From: Janthinobacterium silvisoli
Lineage (GTDB): Bacteria > Pseudomonadota > Gammaproteobacteria > Burkholderiales > Burkholderiaceae_D
Assembly (NCBI RefSeq): GCF_014200725.1
Contig: NZ_JACHCL010000007.1
Coordinates: forward strand, 1 to 64,000
Direction of reading: 5' to 3'
DNA: 64,000 nt
This document shows positions 36,603 through 46,000 of the stretch, one piece after another. Both the position numbers and the translations under genes were made by a program. Each line of letters opens with the position of its first letter. Positions within the stretch are counted from its first letter, which is position 1. Below the pieces are notes generated by a model. It saw nothing but the letters and a program-made list of their open reading frames with translations, ran no database searches and was not told the origin of the DNA.

Positions 36603-37844
36603 ATGAATGCCAAGCTTGATTCGACCGTAACCGCGCGCCCAGTCACCCGGGAAACCTTTGACCAGTTCCTGGTGCCTACCTACGCTCCCGCCGCCATGGT
36701 GCCGGTGCGTGCCGCTGGCCTGGACCTGTGGGACCAGGCCGGCAAGCATTACCTCGATTTCACTTCCGGTATCGCCGTGACCAGCCTGGGCCACTGCAAT
36801 CCGGTGCTGGTCGATGCCTTGACCAAGCAAATCAACTCGCTGTGGCATTTGGGCAACGGCTACACCAATGAGCCAGTGCTGCGCCTGGCGCAAGCGCTGA
36901 CGGAAGCGACCTTCGCCGACCGCGCGTTTTTCTGCAATTCCGGCGCGGAAGCCAATGAAGCAGCCCTGAAACTGGCGCGCAAATATGCGCACACCAAGTT
37001 TGGCGCGCATAAATCGCGCATCATCTCGTGCTTCAGCTCCTTCCACGGCCGCACCCTGTTCACGGTGTCCGTTGGCGGCCAGGCCAAGTACACGGAAGGC
37101 TTCGAGCCGCTGCCGCAAGAAATCAATCACATCGCCTACAACGATATCGAAGCAGCGCGCGCCGCCATCGGTGACGACGTCTGCGCGGTGATCGTCGAGC
37201 CAGTACAAGGCGAAGGCGGCGTGGTGCCTGGCAATCCAGAATTCCTCAAAGAGCTGCGCGCCCTGTGCGACAAGACCGGCGCCCTGCTGATTTTTGACGA
37301 AGTCCAGTGCGGCATGGGCCGCACCGGCGCCCTGTTCGCCTACATGGGTTATGGCGTCACGCCAGACATCCTGACGGCTGCCAAGGCCCTGGGCAATGGT
37401 TATCCTATCGGCGCCATGCTGACCACCGAAACCCTGGCGCAAACCCTGGCCGTCGGCACCCACGGCACCACCTATGGCGGTAACCCGCTGGCCGCTACCG
37501 TAGCCCTGAAAGTGCTGGAAACGATCAACACGCCAGCCTTTTTGGCCCGCGTCAAGGAAGCCAGCGTGGCCACCATCGCCATGCTGCAAGGCTTGATCAC
37601 GGACTACCCGCAAGTGTTCTCGGCCGTGCGTGGCAGTGGTTTGCTGCTGGGCCTGGTTGTCAGCGATACCTATAAAGGCCGCGCGAAAGACATCCAGAAA
37701 GCCGCTGAACTGCAAGGCTTGATGGTGCTGATCGCCGGCATGGACGTGGTGCGCCTGGCGCCAGCCCTGATCGTCTCGGACGAACAGATCGCTGAAGCGG
37801 GCCGCCTGCTGCGCGCCGCCGTGGAAAGCCTGATCAAGGCGTAA
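36603..37844 (+). CDS. astC: Succinylornithine/acetylornithine transaminase
   Basis: A 413-residue class III PLP aminotransferase (AstC/AruC). It moves the 5-amino group of N2-succinylornithine to 2-oxoglutarate, step three of the succinyltransferase route. Motifs: [30 protein letters not shown], and the PLP lysine Lys261 in [10 protein letters not shown]. Its synthetic twin ArgD is closely related, but context fixes the catabolic role. GGGGA is found 6-7 bp before the ATG. Confidence 0.93.
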   Translation: MNAKLDSTVTARPVTRETFDQFLVPTYAPAAMVPVRAAGLDLWDQAGKHYLDFTSGIAVTSLGHCNPVLVDALTKQINSLWHLGNGYTNEPVLRLAQALTEATFADRAFFCNSGAEANEAALKLARKYAHTKFGAHKSRIISCFSSFHGRTLFTVSVGGQAKYTEGFEPLPQEINHIAYNDIEAARAAIGDDVCAVIVEPVQGEGGVVPGNPEFLKELRALCDKTGALLIFDEVQCGMGRTGALFAYMGYGVTPDILTAAKALGNGYPIGAMLTTETLAQTLAVGTHGTTYGGNPLAATVALKVLETINTPAFLARVKEASVATIAMLQGLITDYPQVFSAVRGSGLLLGLVVSDTYKGRAKDIQKAAELQGLMVLIAGMDVVRLAPALIVSDEQIAEAGRLLRAAVESLIKA

Positions 37845-37868
37845 GCCCTGATCCTCAAGTGATAACAC

Positions 37869-37902
37869 CGGCCCGCAGCCTGAGTTACCTGGCTGCGGGC
37901 CG
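37869..37902 (+). terminator. 12-bp hairpin between astC and aruF
   Basis: CGGCCCGCAGCC (37869-37880) pairs perfectly with GGCTGCGGGCCG (37891-37902). The following TCTTGGTTTTG is only a poor U-tract, so partial termination or 3'-end protection of the astC message is more likely than a full stop. Confidence 0.6.
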
Positions 37903-37944
37903 TCTTGGTTTTGCCTCAGTATCATCTGCATTGAAGGAGTATCC

Positions 37945-38976
37945 ATGTATGTTGTCCGTCCGGTAGAAATTGCGGATATCGCAGCCCTTGAAGCGCTGGC
38001 CGCGGTAACCATGCCGGGTGTCCATACCCTGCCGAAGACGCGCGAGAAAATCGCCGCCTCCGTCGAGCGCTCCATCGCCTCGTTTGCCGCCCACGTCGAC
38101 ATCCCCAGCGAAGAGTCGTATCTCTTCGTGCTTGAATCCCTGCTCGACAAGAGCATTGCCGGCACGGCCGCCATCTTTGCCTCGGCCGGTTCGAACGGCA
38201 CCTATTTTTCCTTCCGCAACGACGTTATCCAGCAAGTCTCGCGCGACCTCAATATCAGCCACAGCGTACATGCGCTGACACTGTGTTCCGAGTTGACGGC
38301 GTACTCGCAGCTGTCCGGTTTCTTCGTGCGCAATATGGACCAGGCAGGCCTGGAAGCGGCCTTGCTGTCGCGCGCGCGGCTGCTGTTTGCCGTCCTGGCG
38401 CCGCACCGCTTCGGCGACCGCTTTTTCGTGCCGCTGGCCGGCATCACGGATAGCGATGGCCAGTCACCATTCTGGGATGCGCTGGGCCGCAAGTTCTTCC
38501 AGATGGATTTCCTCGATGCCGAAAAAGTCATCGGCGGGGCGCGCAACCGCACCCTGATCGTCGAACTGATGCCGCATTACCCCGTGTATGTGCCGCTGCT
38601 GCCGGGCGACGCGCAAGCAGCCATGGGCCAGATCCACCCGAGCGGCGAACTGGCCTTCAATTTGCTGACAGAAGAAGGCTTTGAAGCGGACGACTATATC
38701 GATATTTTCGATGGCGGTCCTATTTTGCAGGCCCACAAGAATTCACTGCGTTCGTTTACCGGTTCGCTCACGCGCCGCGCCGTGCTGGGCGCTGCGCCCA
38801 GCCGCACGGGCTTGAAAGTGAACTATGCGATCGCTTCCGGCGCCGAGCGCAATTTCCGCGCCGTGACGTTTACGTGCGATGCGCTCGAAGCGCAGGACAC
38901 GGTCGGCTTGCCGGCCGAATTGCTCGAAGCGCTGGCGGTGTCCGCCGGCGACAGCGTCATTTGCGTACGCATCTAA
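37945..38976 (+). CDS. aruF: Arginine N-succinyltransferase, alpha subunit
   Basis: A 343-residue protein of the AstA family. Together with the next gene product it forms the heteromeric AruFG enzyme, which succinylates arginine with succinyl-CoA and commits it to degradation. Motifs include MYVVRPVEIADIAALEALA, LCSELTAYSQLSGFFVRN and FWDALGRKFFQMDF. AAGGAG precedes the ATG by 6 bp. It is 12 bp upstream of aruG. Confidence 0.94.
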   Translation: MYVVRPVEIADIAALEALAAVTMPGVHTLPKTREKIAASVERSIASFAAHVDIPSEESYLFVLESLLDKSIAGTAAIFASAGSNGTYFSFRNDVIQQVSRDLNISHSVHALTLCSELTAYSQLSGFFVRNMDQAGLEAALLSRARLLFAVLAPHRFGDRFFVPLAGITDSDGQSPFWDALGRKFFQMDFLDAEKVIGGARNRTLIVELMPHYPVYVPLLPGDAQAAMGQIHPSGELAFNLLTEEGFEADDYIDIFDGGPILQAHKNSLRSFTGSLTRRAVLGAAPSRTGLKVNYAIASGAERNFRAVTFTCDALEAQDTVGLPAELLEALAVSAGDSVICVRI

Positions 38977-38988
38977 GGGAGACATCTT

Positions 38989-40032
38989 ATGCTAGTAGTA
39001 CGCGCCATCAACGCCAATGACCTCAATGCCCTGTACGACCTGGCCAGCCAGGTCGGCACCGGCATGACCACCCTCAAGCCAGACATGAAAATGCTGGGCG
39101 ACCGCCTGGAAATCGCCTGCGCCTCGTTCGCCGAAACCATCCCTGTGCCCCAGCGCGACTATATGTTCGTGATGGAAGACACCGACACGGGCCGCCTGGC
39201 TGGCGTGTGCGCCATCAAGGGCGCGGTCGGCCTGGAAGAGCCGTTTTATAACTACCGTATCGGCACCCTGGTGCATTCCAGCCGTGAGCTCGACGTGTTT
39301 ACGCGCATGGAAACGCTGTACCTGTCGAATGACCTGACGGGCAGCACCGAACTGTGTTCGCTGTTTTTGCACCCGGACTACCGCAGCGGCAACAACGGCA
39401 AGCTGCTGTCGAAAAGCCGCTTCCTGTTCATCGCCCAGTTCCCGCAGCTGTTCACGGAAAAGCTGATTGCGGAAATGCGCGGCTACCAGGCGCCGGACGG
39501 CAGCTCGCCGTTTTATGAAGGCCTGGGCCGCCACTTCTTCAAGATGGATTTCCACCACGTCGATGACTTGACCAGCCTGGGCAAAAAATCCTTCATCGCC
39601 GAACTGATGCCGCGCCAGCCCATGTACGTTGCCTACCTGCCCGACGAAGCGCAGGAAGTGATCGGCAAGGTCCATCTGAGTACGGCGCCGGCGCGCCGTC
39701 TGCTGGAACAGGAAGGCTTGCACTTCGAAGGCTATGTCGATATTTTCGACGCCGGTCCCGTGCTGCAGGCGCGCGTGTCGGAATTGCGTGCCATGCGCGA
39801 CAGCATGCCTGCCGTGCTGACTGACGCTGTAGCGCTGTCTGATGATGCTGAAGCCGAACCCTATCTGGTATCGAATACCGATTTACAGGATTTCCGCATG
39901 ATCGTCACGAACGCGTATCCGCACGGCGGCAAGCTGACCTTGTCCGACGATGAACTGCAGCTGCTGCGTTGCCACCATGGCGACACCGTGCGCACCTTGT
40001 CACTCAACCCGAGGAAGAATCCCCATGCCTGA
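38989..40032 (+). CDS. aruG: Arginine N-succinyltransferase, beta subunit
   Basis: A 347-residue AstA-family protein homologous to its upstream neighbour along the whole length (MLVVRAINANDLNALYDLA; TELCSLFLHPDYRSG; FYEGLGRHFFKMDF). The two-gene form is known from Pseudomonas, whereas enterobacteria have one AstA. GGGAGA precedes the ATG. Its 3' end overlaps the astD start by 8 bases. Confidence 0.94.
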   Translation: MLVVRAINANDLNALYDLASQVGTGMTTLKPDMKMLGDRLEIACASFAETIPVPQRDYMFVMEDTDTGRLAGVCAIKGAVGLEEPFYNYRIGTLVHSSRELDVFTRMETLYLSNDLTGSTELCSLFLHPDYRSGNNGKLLSKSRFLFIAQFPQLFTEKLIAEMRGYQAPDGSSPFYEGLGRHFFKMDFHHVDDLTSLGKKSFIAELMPRQPMYVAYLPDEAQEVIGKVHLSTAPARRLLEQEGLHFEGYVDIFDAGPVLQARVSELRAMRDSMPAVLTDAVALSDDAEAEPYLVSNTDLQDFRMIVTNAYPHGGKLTLSDDELQLLRCHHGDTVRTLSLNPRKNPHA

Positions 40033-41506
40033 TCTCAATAGCACGCAATCGAACTTCATCAACGGCGCCTGGCTGCCAGGCAGCGGCCGCGAACTGGTCA
40101 CCATCGACCCATCGAATGGCAAGCAGACCTGGGCCAGCCTGGAAGCGACACCAGCGCAGGTGGAACAGGCTTGCCAGGCTGCCCGCGCCGCGTTTGAAGG
40201 CTGGGCCGACACGCCGGTGGAGGAGCGCATCGCCATCTGCGTGCGCTTTCGCGACCTGCTGAAGGAACATGCCGAAGAACTGGCGCTGCTGATCTCGGAA
40301 GAAGTGGGCAAACCGCTGTGGGAATCGCGCACGGAAGTGGCTACCATGGCCAACAAGATCGATATCTCGGTGCAGTCGTACAACGCGCGCACTGGTGTCA
40401 CGCAAAGCAAGATCGCCGATGGCGACGCCGTGCTGCGCCACCGCCCGCATGGCGTGTTCGGCGTGTTCGGTCCGTATAACTTCCCCGGCCACCTGCCCAA
40501 TGGCCATATCGTGCCAGCCCTGATCGCCGGTAATACCGTTGTCTTCAAGCCCAGCGAATATGCGCCGCGCAGCGCCGTGAAAACGGTACAGCTGTGGCAG
40601 CAGGCCGGTCTGCCGAATGGCGTAATCAACCTCGTCAACGGCGGGCGCGACACGGGCGTAGCCCTGGGCGCGCAGCCTTTGCTGGACGGCGTGCTGTTTA
40701 CCGGTTCTTGCCAGACGGGCGTCAGCCTGCACCGTCAGTTCGGCGGCCAGCCGGGCAAGATGCTGGCGCTGGAAATGGGCGGCAATAATGCGCTGGTCGT
40801 GTGGGATATCAAGGACGTGGACGCCGCCGTGCACCACGCGATCTTTTCCGCTTTCGTTTCAGCCGGCCAGCGTTGCACCTGCGCGCGCCGCCTGGTAGTA
40901 CAAGACAATGCAGCCGGCGCCGCCTTTGTGGCGCGCCTGGTGGAAGTAGCGGGCAAGCTGGGCATCGGCGCTTCCGACGCCCAGCCGCAGCCGTTCATGG
41001 GCCCTGTGGTGTCAAGCGCCGTGGCTGCGCGCCTGGTGCAGGCGCAAGCCGATATGGTGGCCAAGGGCGGCGTCAGTTTGCTGACTATGCGCCAGTTGAA
41101 TCCGCAGGCGGGTTTTGTCACGGCTGGCATCGTCGACGTGACCAACGCCGCCGGCATCCCTGACGAAGAGTGGTTTGGCCCCTTGCTGCAAGTGATACGC
41201 GTGGCCGATTTCAAGACTGCATTGACAGTGGCGAACGCCACCGAATTTGGCCTGGCGGCTGCCTTGCTGTCCGATGATCCCGCCCTGTGGCAAACCTTCC
41301 AGGTACGCGCCCGCGCCGGCATCATCAACTGGAACCGCCCAACCACGGGCGCGGCCAGCACGGCGCCATTTGGCGGTATCGGCAAGTCGGGCAACCACCG
41401 TCCGAGCGCCTATTACGCGGCCGATTACTGCGCTTACCCGGTCGCTTCGATCGAGAACGGCGCACTGGAAATGCCGGCCAAGCTGTCGCCCGGCCTGAAT
41501 TTTTAA
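40025..41506 (+). CDS. astD: N-succinylglutamate 5-semialdehyde dehydrogenase
   Basis: A 493-residue NAD-dependent aldehyde dehydrogenase that converts succinylglutamate semialdehyde to succinylglutamate. The general base is Glu250 (LEMGGNNALVVWD), and the nucleophile is Cys284 (AGQRCTCARR). PYNFPGHLPNGHIVPA is typical of AstD. Start 40025 (MPDLNSTQ) overlaps the aruG stop, with GAGGAAG upstream. An earlier in-frame start at 39950 would be buried in aruG. Confidence 0.95.
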   Translation: MPDLNSTQSNFINGAWLPGSGRELVTIDPSNGKQTWASLEATPAQVEQACQAARAAFEGWADTPVEERIAICVRFRDLLKEHAEELALLISEEVGKPLWESRTEVATMANKIDISVQSYNARTGVTQSKIADGDAVLRHRPHGVFGVFGPYNFPGHLPNGHIVPALIAGNTVVFKPSEYAPRSAVKTVQLWQQAGLPNGVINLVNGGRDTGVALGAQPLLDGVLFTGSCQTGVSLHRQFGGQPGKMLALEMGGNNALVVWDIKDVDAAVHHAIFSAFVSAGQRCTCARRLVVQDNAAGAAFVARLVEVAGKLGIGASDAQPQPFMGPVVSSAVAARLVQAQADMVAKGGVSLLTMRQLNPQAGFVTAGIVDVTNAAGIPDEEWFGPLLQVIRVADFKTALTVANATEFGLAAALLSDDPALWQTFQVRARAGIINWNRPTTGAASTAPFGGIGKSGNHRPSAYYAADYCAYPVASIENGALEMPAKLSPGLNF

Positions 41507-41535
41507 GCTTTAAGTTAGGTTGATAAGGAATACCC

Positions 41536-42876
41536 ATGCACAGCACGCGCGAATACAACTTTGACGGCCTGGTCGGCCCATCGCATAACTATGCGGGACT
41601 CTCGTTCGGCAACGTGGCCTCGTTCAGCAATGTGAAAAGCGCTTCGAATCCGAAGCAGGCCGCCTTGCAGGGCCTGGCCAAGATGCGCGCGCTGGCTGCG
41701 CGCGGTTTTGCGCAAGCCTTGCTGCCGCCGCAGGACCGGCCCAATTTCCGCCTGCTGCGCAGTATCGGTTTCACGGGTAGCGACGCCGAAGTGCTGGCGC
41801 GTGCCTACAAGGAGTCGCCGGTGATCCTGGCGTGCGCGTATTCCGCTTCGCCCATGTGGACCGCCAACGCCGCCACCGTCAGCCCGTCGGCCGACACGCA
41901 GGATGGCCGCGTGCATTTTACGGCCGCCAACCTGAATAACAAATTGCACCGCGCGTTCGAGCACGGACAATCGGCCCGCAGCCTGCGCGCCATTTTCAAG
42001 GACGAACAGCACTTTGCCGTGCACGATGCGCTGCCATCGACGCCTGCCTTTGGCGACGAAGGCGCGGCCAACCATACGCGCCTTGGCGCGTCCCACGGCG
42101 CGCCATCGGTGGAACTGTTTGTGTATGGCCGCGTGGAGTTCGACCCGTCGGCGCCGTCGCCGAAACGCTATCCTGCCCGCCAGACCCTGGAAGCATCGCA
42201 AGCCGTGGCGCGTTTGCATGGCCTTGATACGAAGCGTACCGTCTACGTGCAGCAAAATCCCGACGTGATCGACCAGGGCGTATTCCATAACGACGTGATC
42301 GCCGTCGGCAATGGCAATGTGCTGTTCTACCATGAGCAGGCGTTTGCCGATGAAGAAGCCAGCCTGTCGCAGCTGCACCGCGCCGTGGCGGCCACTGGCG
42401 CCGAACTGCAGGCGCTGCGCGTGGACACGGGCCAGGTGCCGATCGCGGACGCCGTCAGCAGTTATCTGTTCAACAGCCAGCTGTTGACCAAGGACGATGG
42501 CAAGATGGCGCTGGTGATTCCGCAGGAATGCCAGGAAAACAAGGCTGTCTCGCGTTATCTGGACGGCCTGGTGGCCAGCGGCGGGCCGGTCGATGAATTG
42601 ATCCATTTTGATCTGCGCCAGAGCATGCGCAATGGCGGTGGCCCAGCGTGCCTGCGCCTGCGTGTGGCGCTGACGGAAACAGAAGCGCGCGCCATGCACC
42701 AGGGCGTGATCATGACGGAAACGCTGTACCATCGCCTGGTGGCCTGGGTCGAGCAGCATTACCGCGATCACCTGGAACCGAGCGACCTGGCCGATCCACA
42801 ACTGGCGCTGGAAGTGCATGCGGCGCTTGAAGAATTGACGATCATCCTCAACTTACCGGGATTGTATGATTTGTAG
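41536..42876 (+). CDS. astB: N-succinylarginine dihydrolase
   Basis: A 446-residue enzyme that splits succinylarginine into succinylornithine, two ammonia and carbon dioxide. [16 protein letters not shown] at the N-terminus, [14 protein letters not shown] and the nucleophilic Cys372 in [12 protein letters not shown] identify AstB. AAGGA precedes the start. It is 29 bp after astD. Confidence 0.95.
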   Translation: MHSTREYNFDGLVGPSHNYAGLSFGNVASFSNVKSASNPKQAALQGLAKMRALAARGFAQALLPPQDRPNFRLLRSIGFTGSDAEVLARAYKESPVILACAYSASPMWTANAATVSPSADTQDGRVHFTAANLNNKLHRAFEHGQSARSLRAIFKDEQHFAVHDALPSTPAFGDEGAANHTRLGASHGAPSVELFVYGRVEFDPSAPSPKRYPARQTLEASQAVARLHGLDTKRTVYVQQNPDVIDQGVFHNDVIAVGNGNVLFYHEQAFADEEASLSQLHRAVAATGAELQALRVDTGQVPIADAVSSYLFNSQLLTKDDGKMALVIPQECQENKAVSRYLDGLVASGGPVDELIHFDLRQSMRNGGGPACLRLRVALTETEARAMHQGVIMTETLYHRLVAWVEQHYRDHLEPSDLADPQLALEVHAALEELTIILNLPGLYDL

Positions 42877-43028
42877 GCGATAGAAAAAAACAGAAGAAAT
42901 CAGGGACAGACTATTCGTAGCACAGACAGAATTGGACGGGCGACCCCCGTCTCTTAACAGCGCTGCCGCCCAGCCACAAGCCCGAACGACAGCGTTGGAC
43001 ATTCACATGACCGTAATGGAGATGCAAG
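42877..43028. other. Gap between astB and gdh
   Basis: This 152-bp gap holds a small hairpin GACGGG-CGACC-CCCGTC (near 42938-42954) and the phrase AAATCAGGGACAGAC (near 42897), which resembles part of REP-like sequences. No complete repeat or clear promoter is visible. A separate promoter for gdh may lie here. Confidence 0.3.
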
Positions 43029-46000
43029 ATGAATCAAACGCCACAAGATTTGCGCACACAAACGCTGGAGCTGGTGACTAAGGCCGGCAATGCGGCCGCA
43101 CCGGTTGTACAACTGGTACAAGCCTGGCTCGACTCGCTCGACGCCGAAGACCTGGCCGATATCGCGCCCGAAAGCCTGGCGCCCGTACTGGTCGACGGCT
43201 TCACGCAGGCAGCGCAGCGCACCGGCAGTGGCTGCCAAATCGCGACCTTGCGCTATGCCGATGGCCGTGGCGGCACGGCGAGCGCCTTGCTGATCCTGAA
43301 CCAGGACATGCCTTACCTGGTCGACTCCATCGTCATGGCCATGCGCCGCCAGCACCTGGCCGTGCGCGGCGTGATGAATACCGTGCTGCCGGTGCGCCGC
43401 GCGGCCGACGGCAAGGTGGAAGCCGTGCGCCAGGCTGGCGATCCGCTCGAATCGTATGTACTGTGTTTGCTCGATGAAGAATTGTCGCCAGAAGCCTTGG
43501 CTGCGCTGGTTGCCGCAATCGATCTGGTGGCGCGTGACGCCGCCATCGTGCGCCGCGATGCCGGCGCCATGAGCGATCGCCTGGCGTCTGTCGCCGCTGC
43601 CCAGCATGGTGAAGAAGGCGCGGAGGTGGCGGCCTTCCTGGAGTGGGCGCGCGGCGGTGGTTTCGAAGTCTTCGGTTATGCCTATTACCGCGTCAAGCCG
43701 GGCGTGCGCGAACTGGAACGCGATATCCCCAGCCGCGTCGGCGTGCTGCAGGATACAGCCCACCCCGTCTACGGCAGCTGCCTGGCGAATATTCCCGGCG
43801 ATTTCGATACCCTCTCCAAGCGCGAGTCGGCGCTGTCCATCGTCAAGGCCGACGTGGCCGGTACCTTGCATCGCGACCAGCAGCTGGACTTCATCGGCGT
43901 GCGCGACACCGATGCGCAAGGAGCGATTTTGGGCGAGCATTGCTTCGTCGGCTTGTTTACCCGCGCCGGCAATTCCACCCCGCTGGCGGCGCTGCCATTT
44001 GCACGCGGCCGCGTGGCCAAGGTATTGAGCCTGGCCGGCGTGCGCCAGCAAGGCTTCCGCGCTGAAAAATTCCGTGAAATCCTTGAATCGCTGCCGCGCA
44101 CCGAAGCGCTGGAAGCAGACCTCGACTGGCTGGCGCAAGTGTGCGGCGCCGTCGTCTCGCTGTACAAGCAGCCACGCACCAAGGTCTTTGCGCGCCGCGA
44201 CGTGTATGCGCGCCACCTGAACGTGCTGGTTTACCTGCCGCGCGAGCGCTATAGCGCCAGTGTCGCCTCCAGCCTGGCCAAGGCCCTGCAACGCAGCTCG
44301 GGCGCGACCCACGTCAGCACGCAAACGCTGGTGGCCGACGGTCCGCTGGCGCGCGTTTACCTGATCGCCCACGCGGCGCGCTACCCGCTGGACCTGGAAA
44401 CGGATATCGAACAACCGCTGCTGGGCGTGCTCGATGGCTGGCACAATGGTTTCTCTGCCGTCGCCGACGCCGTGCCCGACGTGGCGCTGCGCACCCGCTT
44501 GCGCAAACTGTGCGCCACCTTGCCGCTCGATTATGTGGCCGCCACCGCGCCCGCCGTGGCGGTGCGCGACCTCGACACCATCTTGCGCAATGGCGATCCG
44601 GCGCATATTTCGGCGCGCATCGAGACGGGCGACATCACGACTATCCGCCTGTACTCGGCCAACAGAGTGCCATCGCTGTCGACCATCTTGCCAGCGCTGC
44701 ATAACGCAGGCGTGGCGATCGACCGCGAACAAACCTATTCAATTTCGTCCAGCGATGGCACGCGCTACTACGTCACCAGCCTGACGGTCGATGCCGCCAG
44801 CGCCGCCAAACTGGCGCAGCCGGAGGTCGTGGCCGTGGCGCAGGAATTGTTTGCCGCCCTGTTCAACGATAGCGCCGAAGACGGCCGCCTGAATGGCCTG
44901 GTCATCGAAGGCGGCTTGTCGACGCGCGAAGTGCAGCTGGTGCGCGCTTATACGAGCTACTGGCGCCAGACGGGCAGCCGCTTCTCGGTGCGCTACATTG
45001 CTGAAAGCCTGCGCAAGCAACCGGCCCACGTCAAGGCTTTGGTCGACGCTTTCCTGCAGCGCTTCAATCCTGCGCTGCCGGGCGAGCAGCACGCCGCTGC
45101 GCTGGCGTCGCTGGCTACCATCAAGGCTGGCCTGCCATCGATCAACCATGCAGATACCGAAGAAATCCTCGGCGCGCTGGCCGATTTGATGAGCGCCACC
45201 TTGCGTACCAACTACTTCCAGAATGATCAACAAGGCGACAAGATCATCTTCAAGTTCGACACCAGCAGCCTGGCGCTGGTGCCGGAACCGCGTCCTTACC
45301 GTGAAATCTTTGTCTTCTCGCGCCGCTTCGAAGGCGTGCACCTGCGCGGCGGCCCGGTCGCGCGTGGCGGCTTGCGCTGGTCTGACCGCATGGAAGACTA
45401 CCGCACCGAAGTACTGGGTCTGGTGAAAGCCCAGATGGTGAAAAATGCCGTCATCGTGCCAGCCGGCGCCAAGGGCGGTTTTGTCTGCAAGATGATGCCG
45501 CAGGACGCCGTGCGTGAAACCATCGCGGCCGAAGGCGAAGCCGTCTACCGCCTGTTCATTTCCAGCCTGCTGGAAGTGACCGACAACCGTTCCTTGGGCA
45601 ATATCGTGCCCCCAAGCGACACGGTCTGCTTCGATGAAGCCGACCCTTACCTGGTGGTGGCGGCCGACAAGGGCACGGCGACCTTCTCCGATATCGCCAA
45701 CGGCATCGCCGTGCAGCGCGGTTTCTGGCTGGGCGACGCATTTGCCTCGGGTGGTTCGAACGGTTACGACCACAAGAAACTGGGCATCACGGCCAAGGGC
45801 GCATTCGAAGCGGTGAAACGCCACTTCTATGAAATGGACCACAACCTGAACACCACCCCGATCACCATGGTCGGCGTGGGCGACATGTCGGGCGACGTGT
45901 TCGGCAACGGCGTGCTGCTGTCGCGCCAGCTGAAACTGGTGGCCGCATTCGATCACCGCCATATCTTCCTTGATCCGACACCGGACGTCGCCGTCTCGTT

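Noticed and set aside
42895..42912. AAATCAGGGACAGAC phrase between astB and gdh as a REP element
   Set aside because: Only one short half-site is present, with no paired partner nearby, so a repeat cannot be supported.
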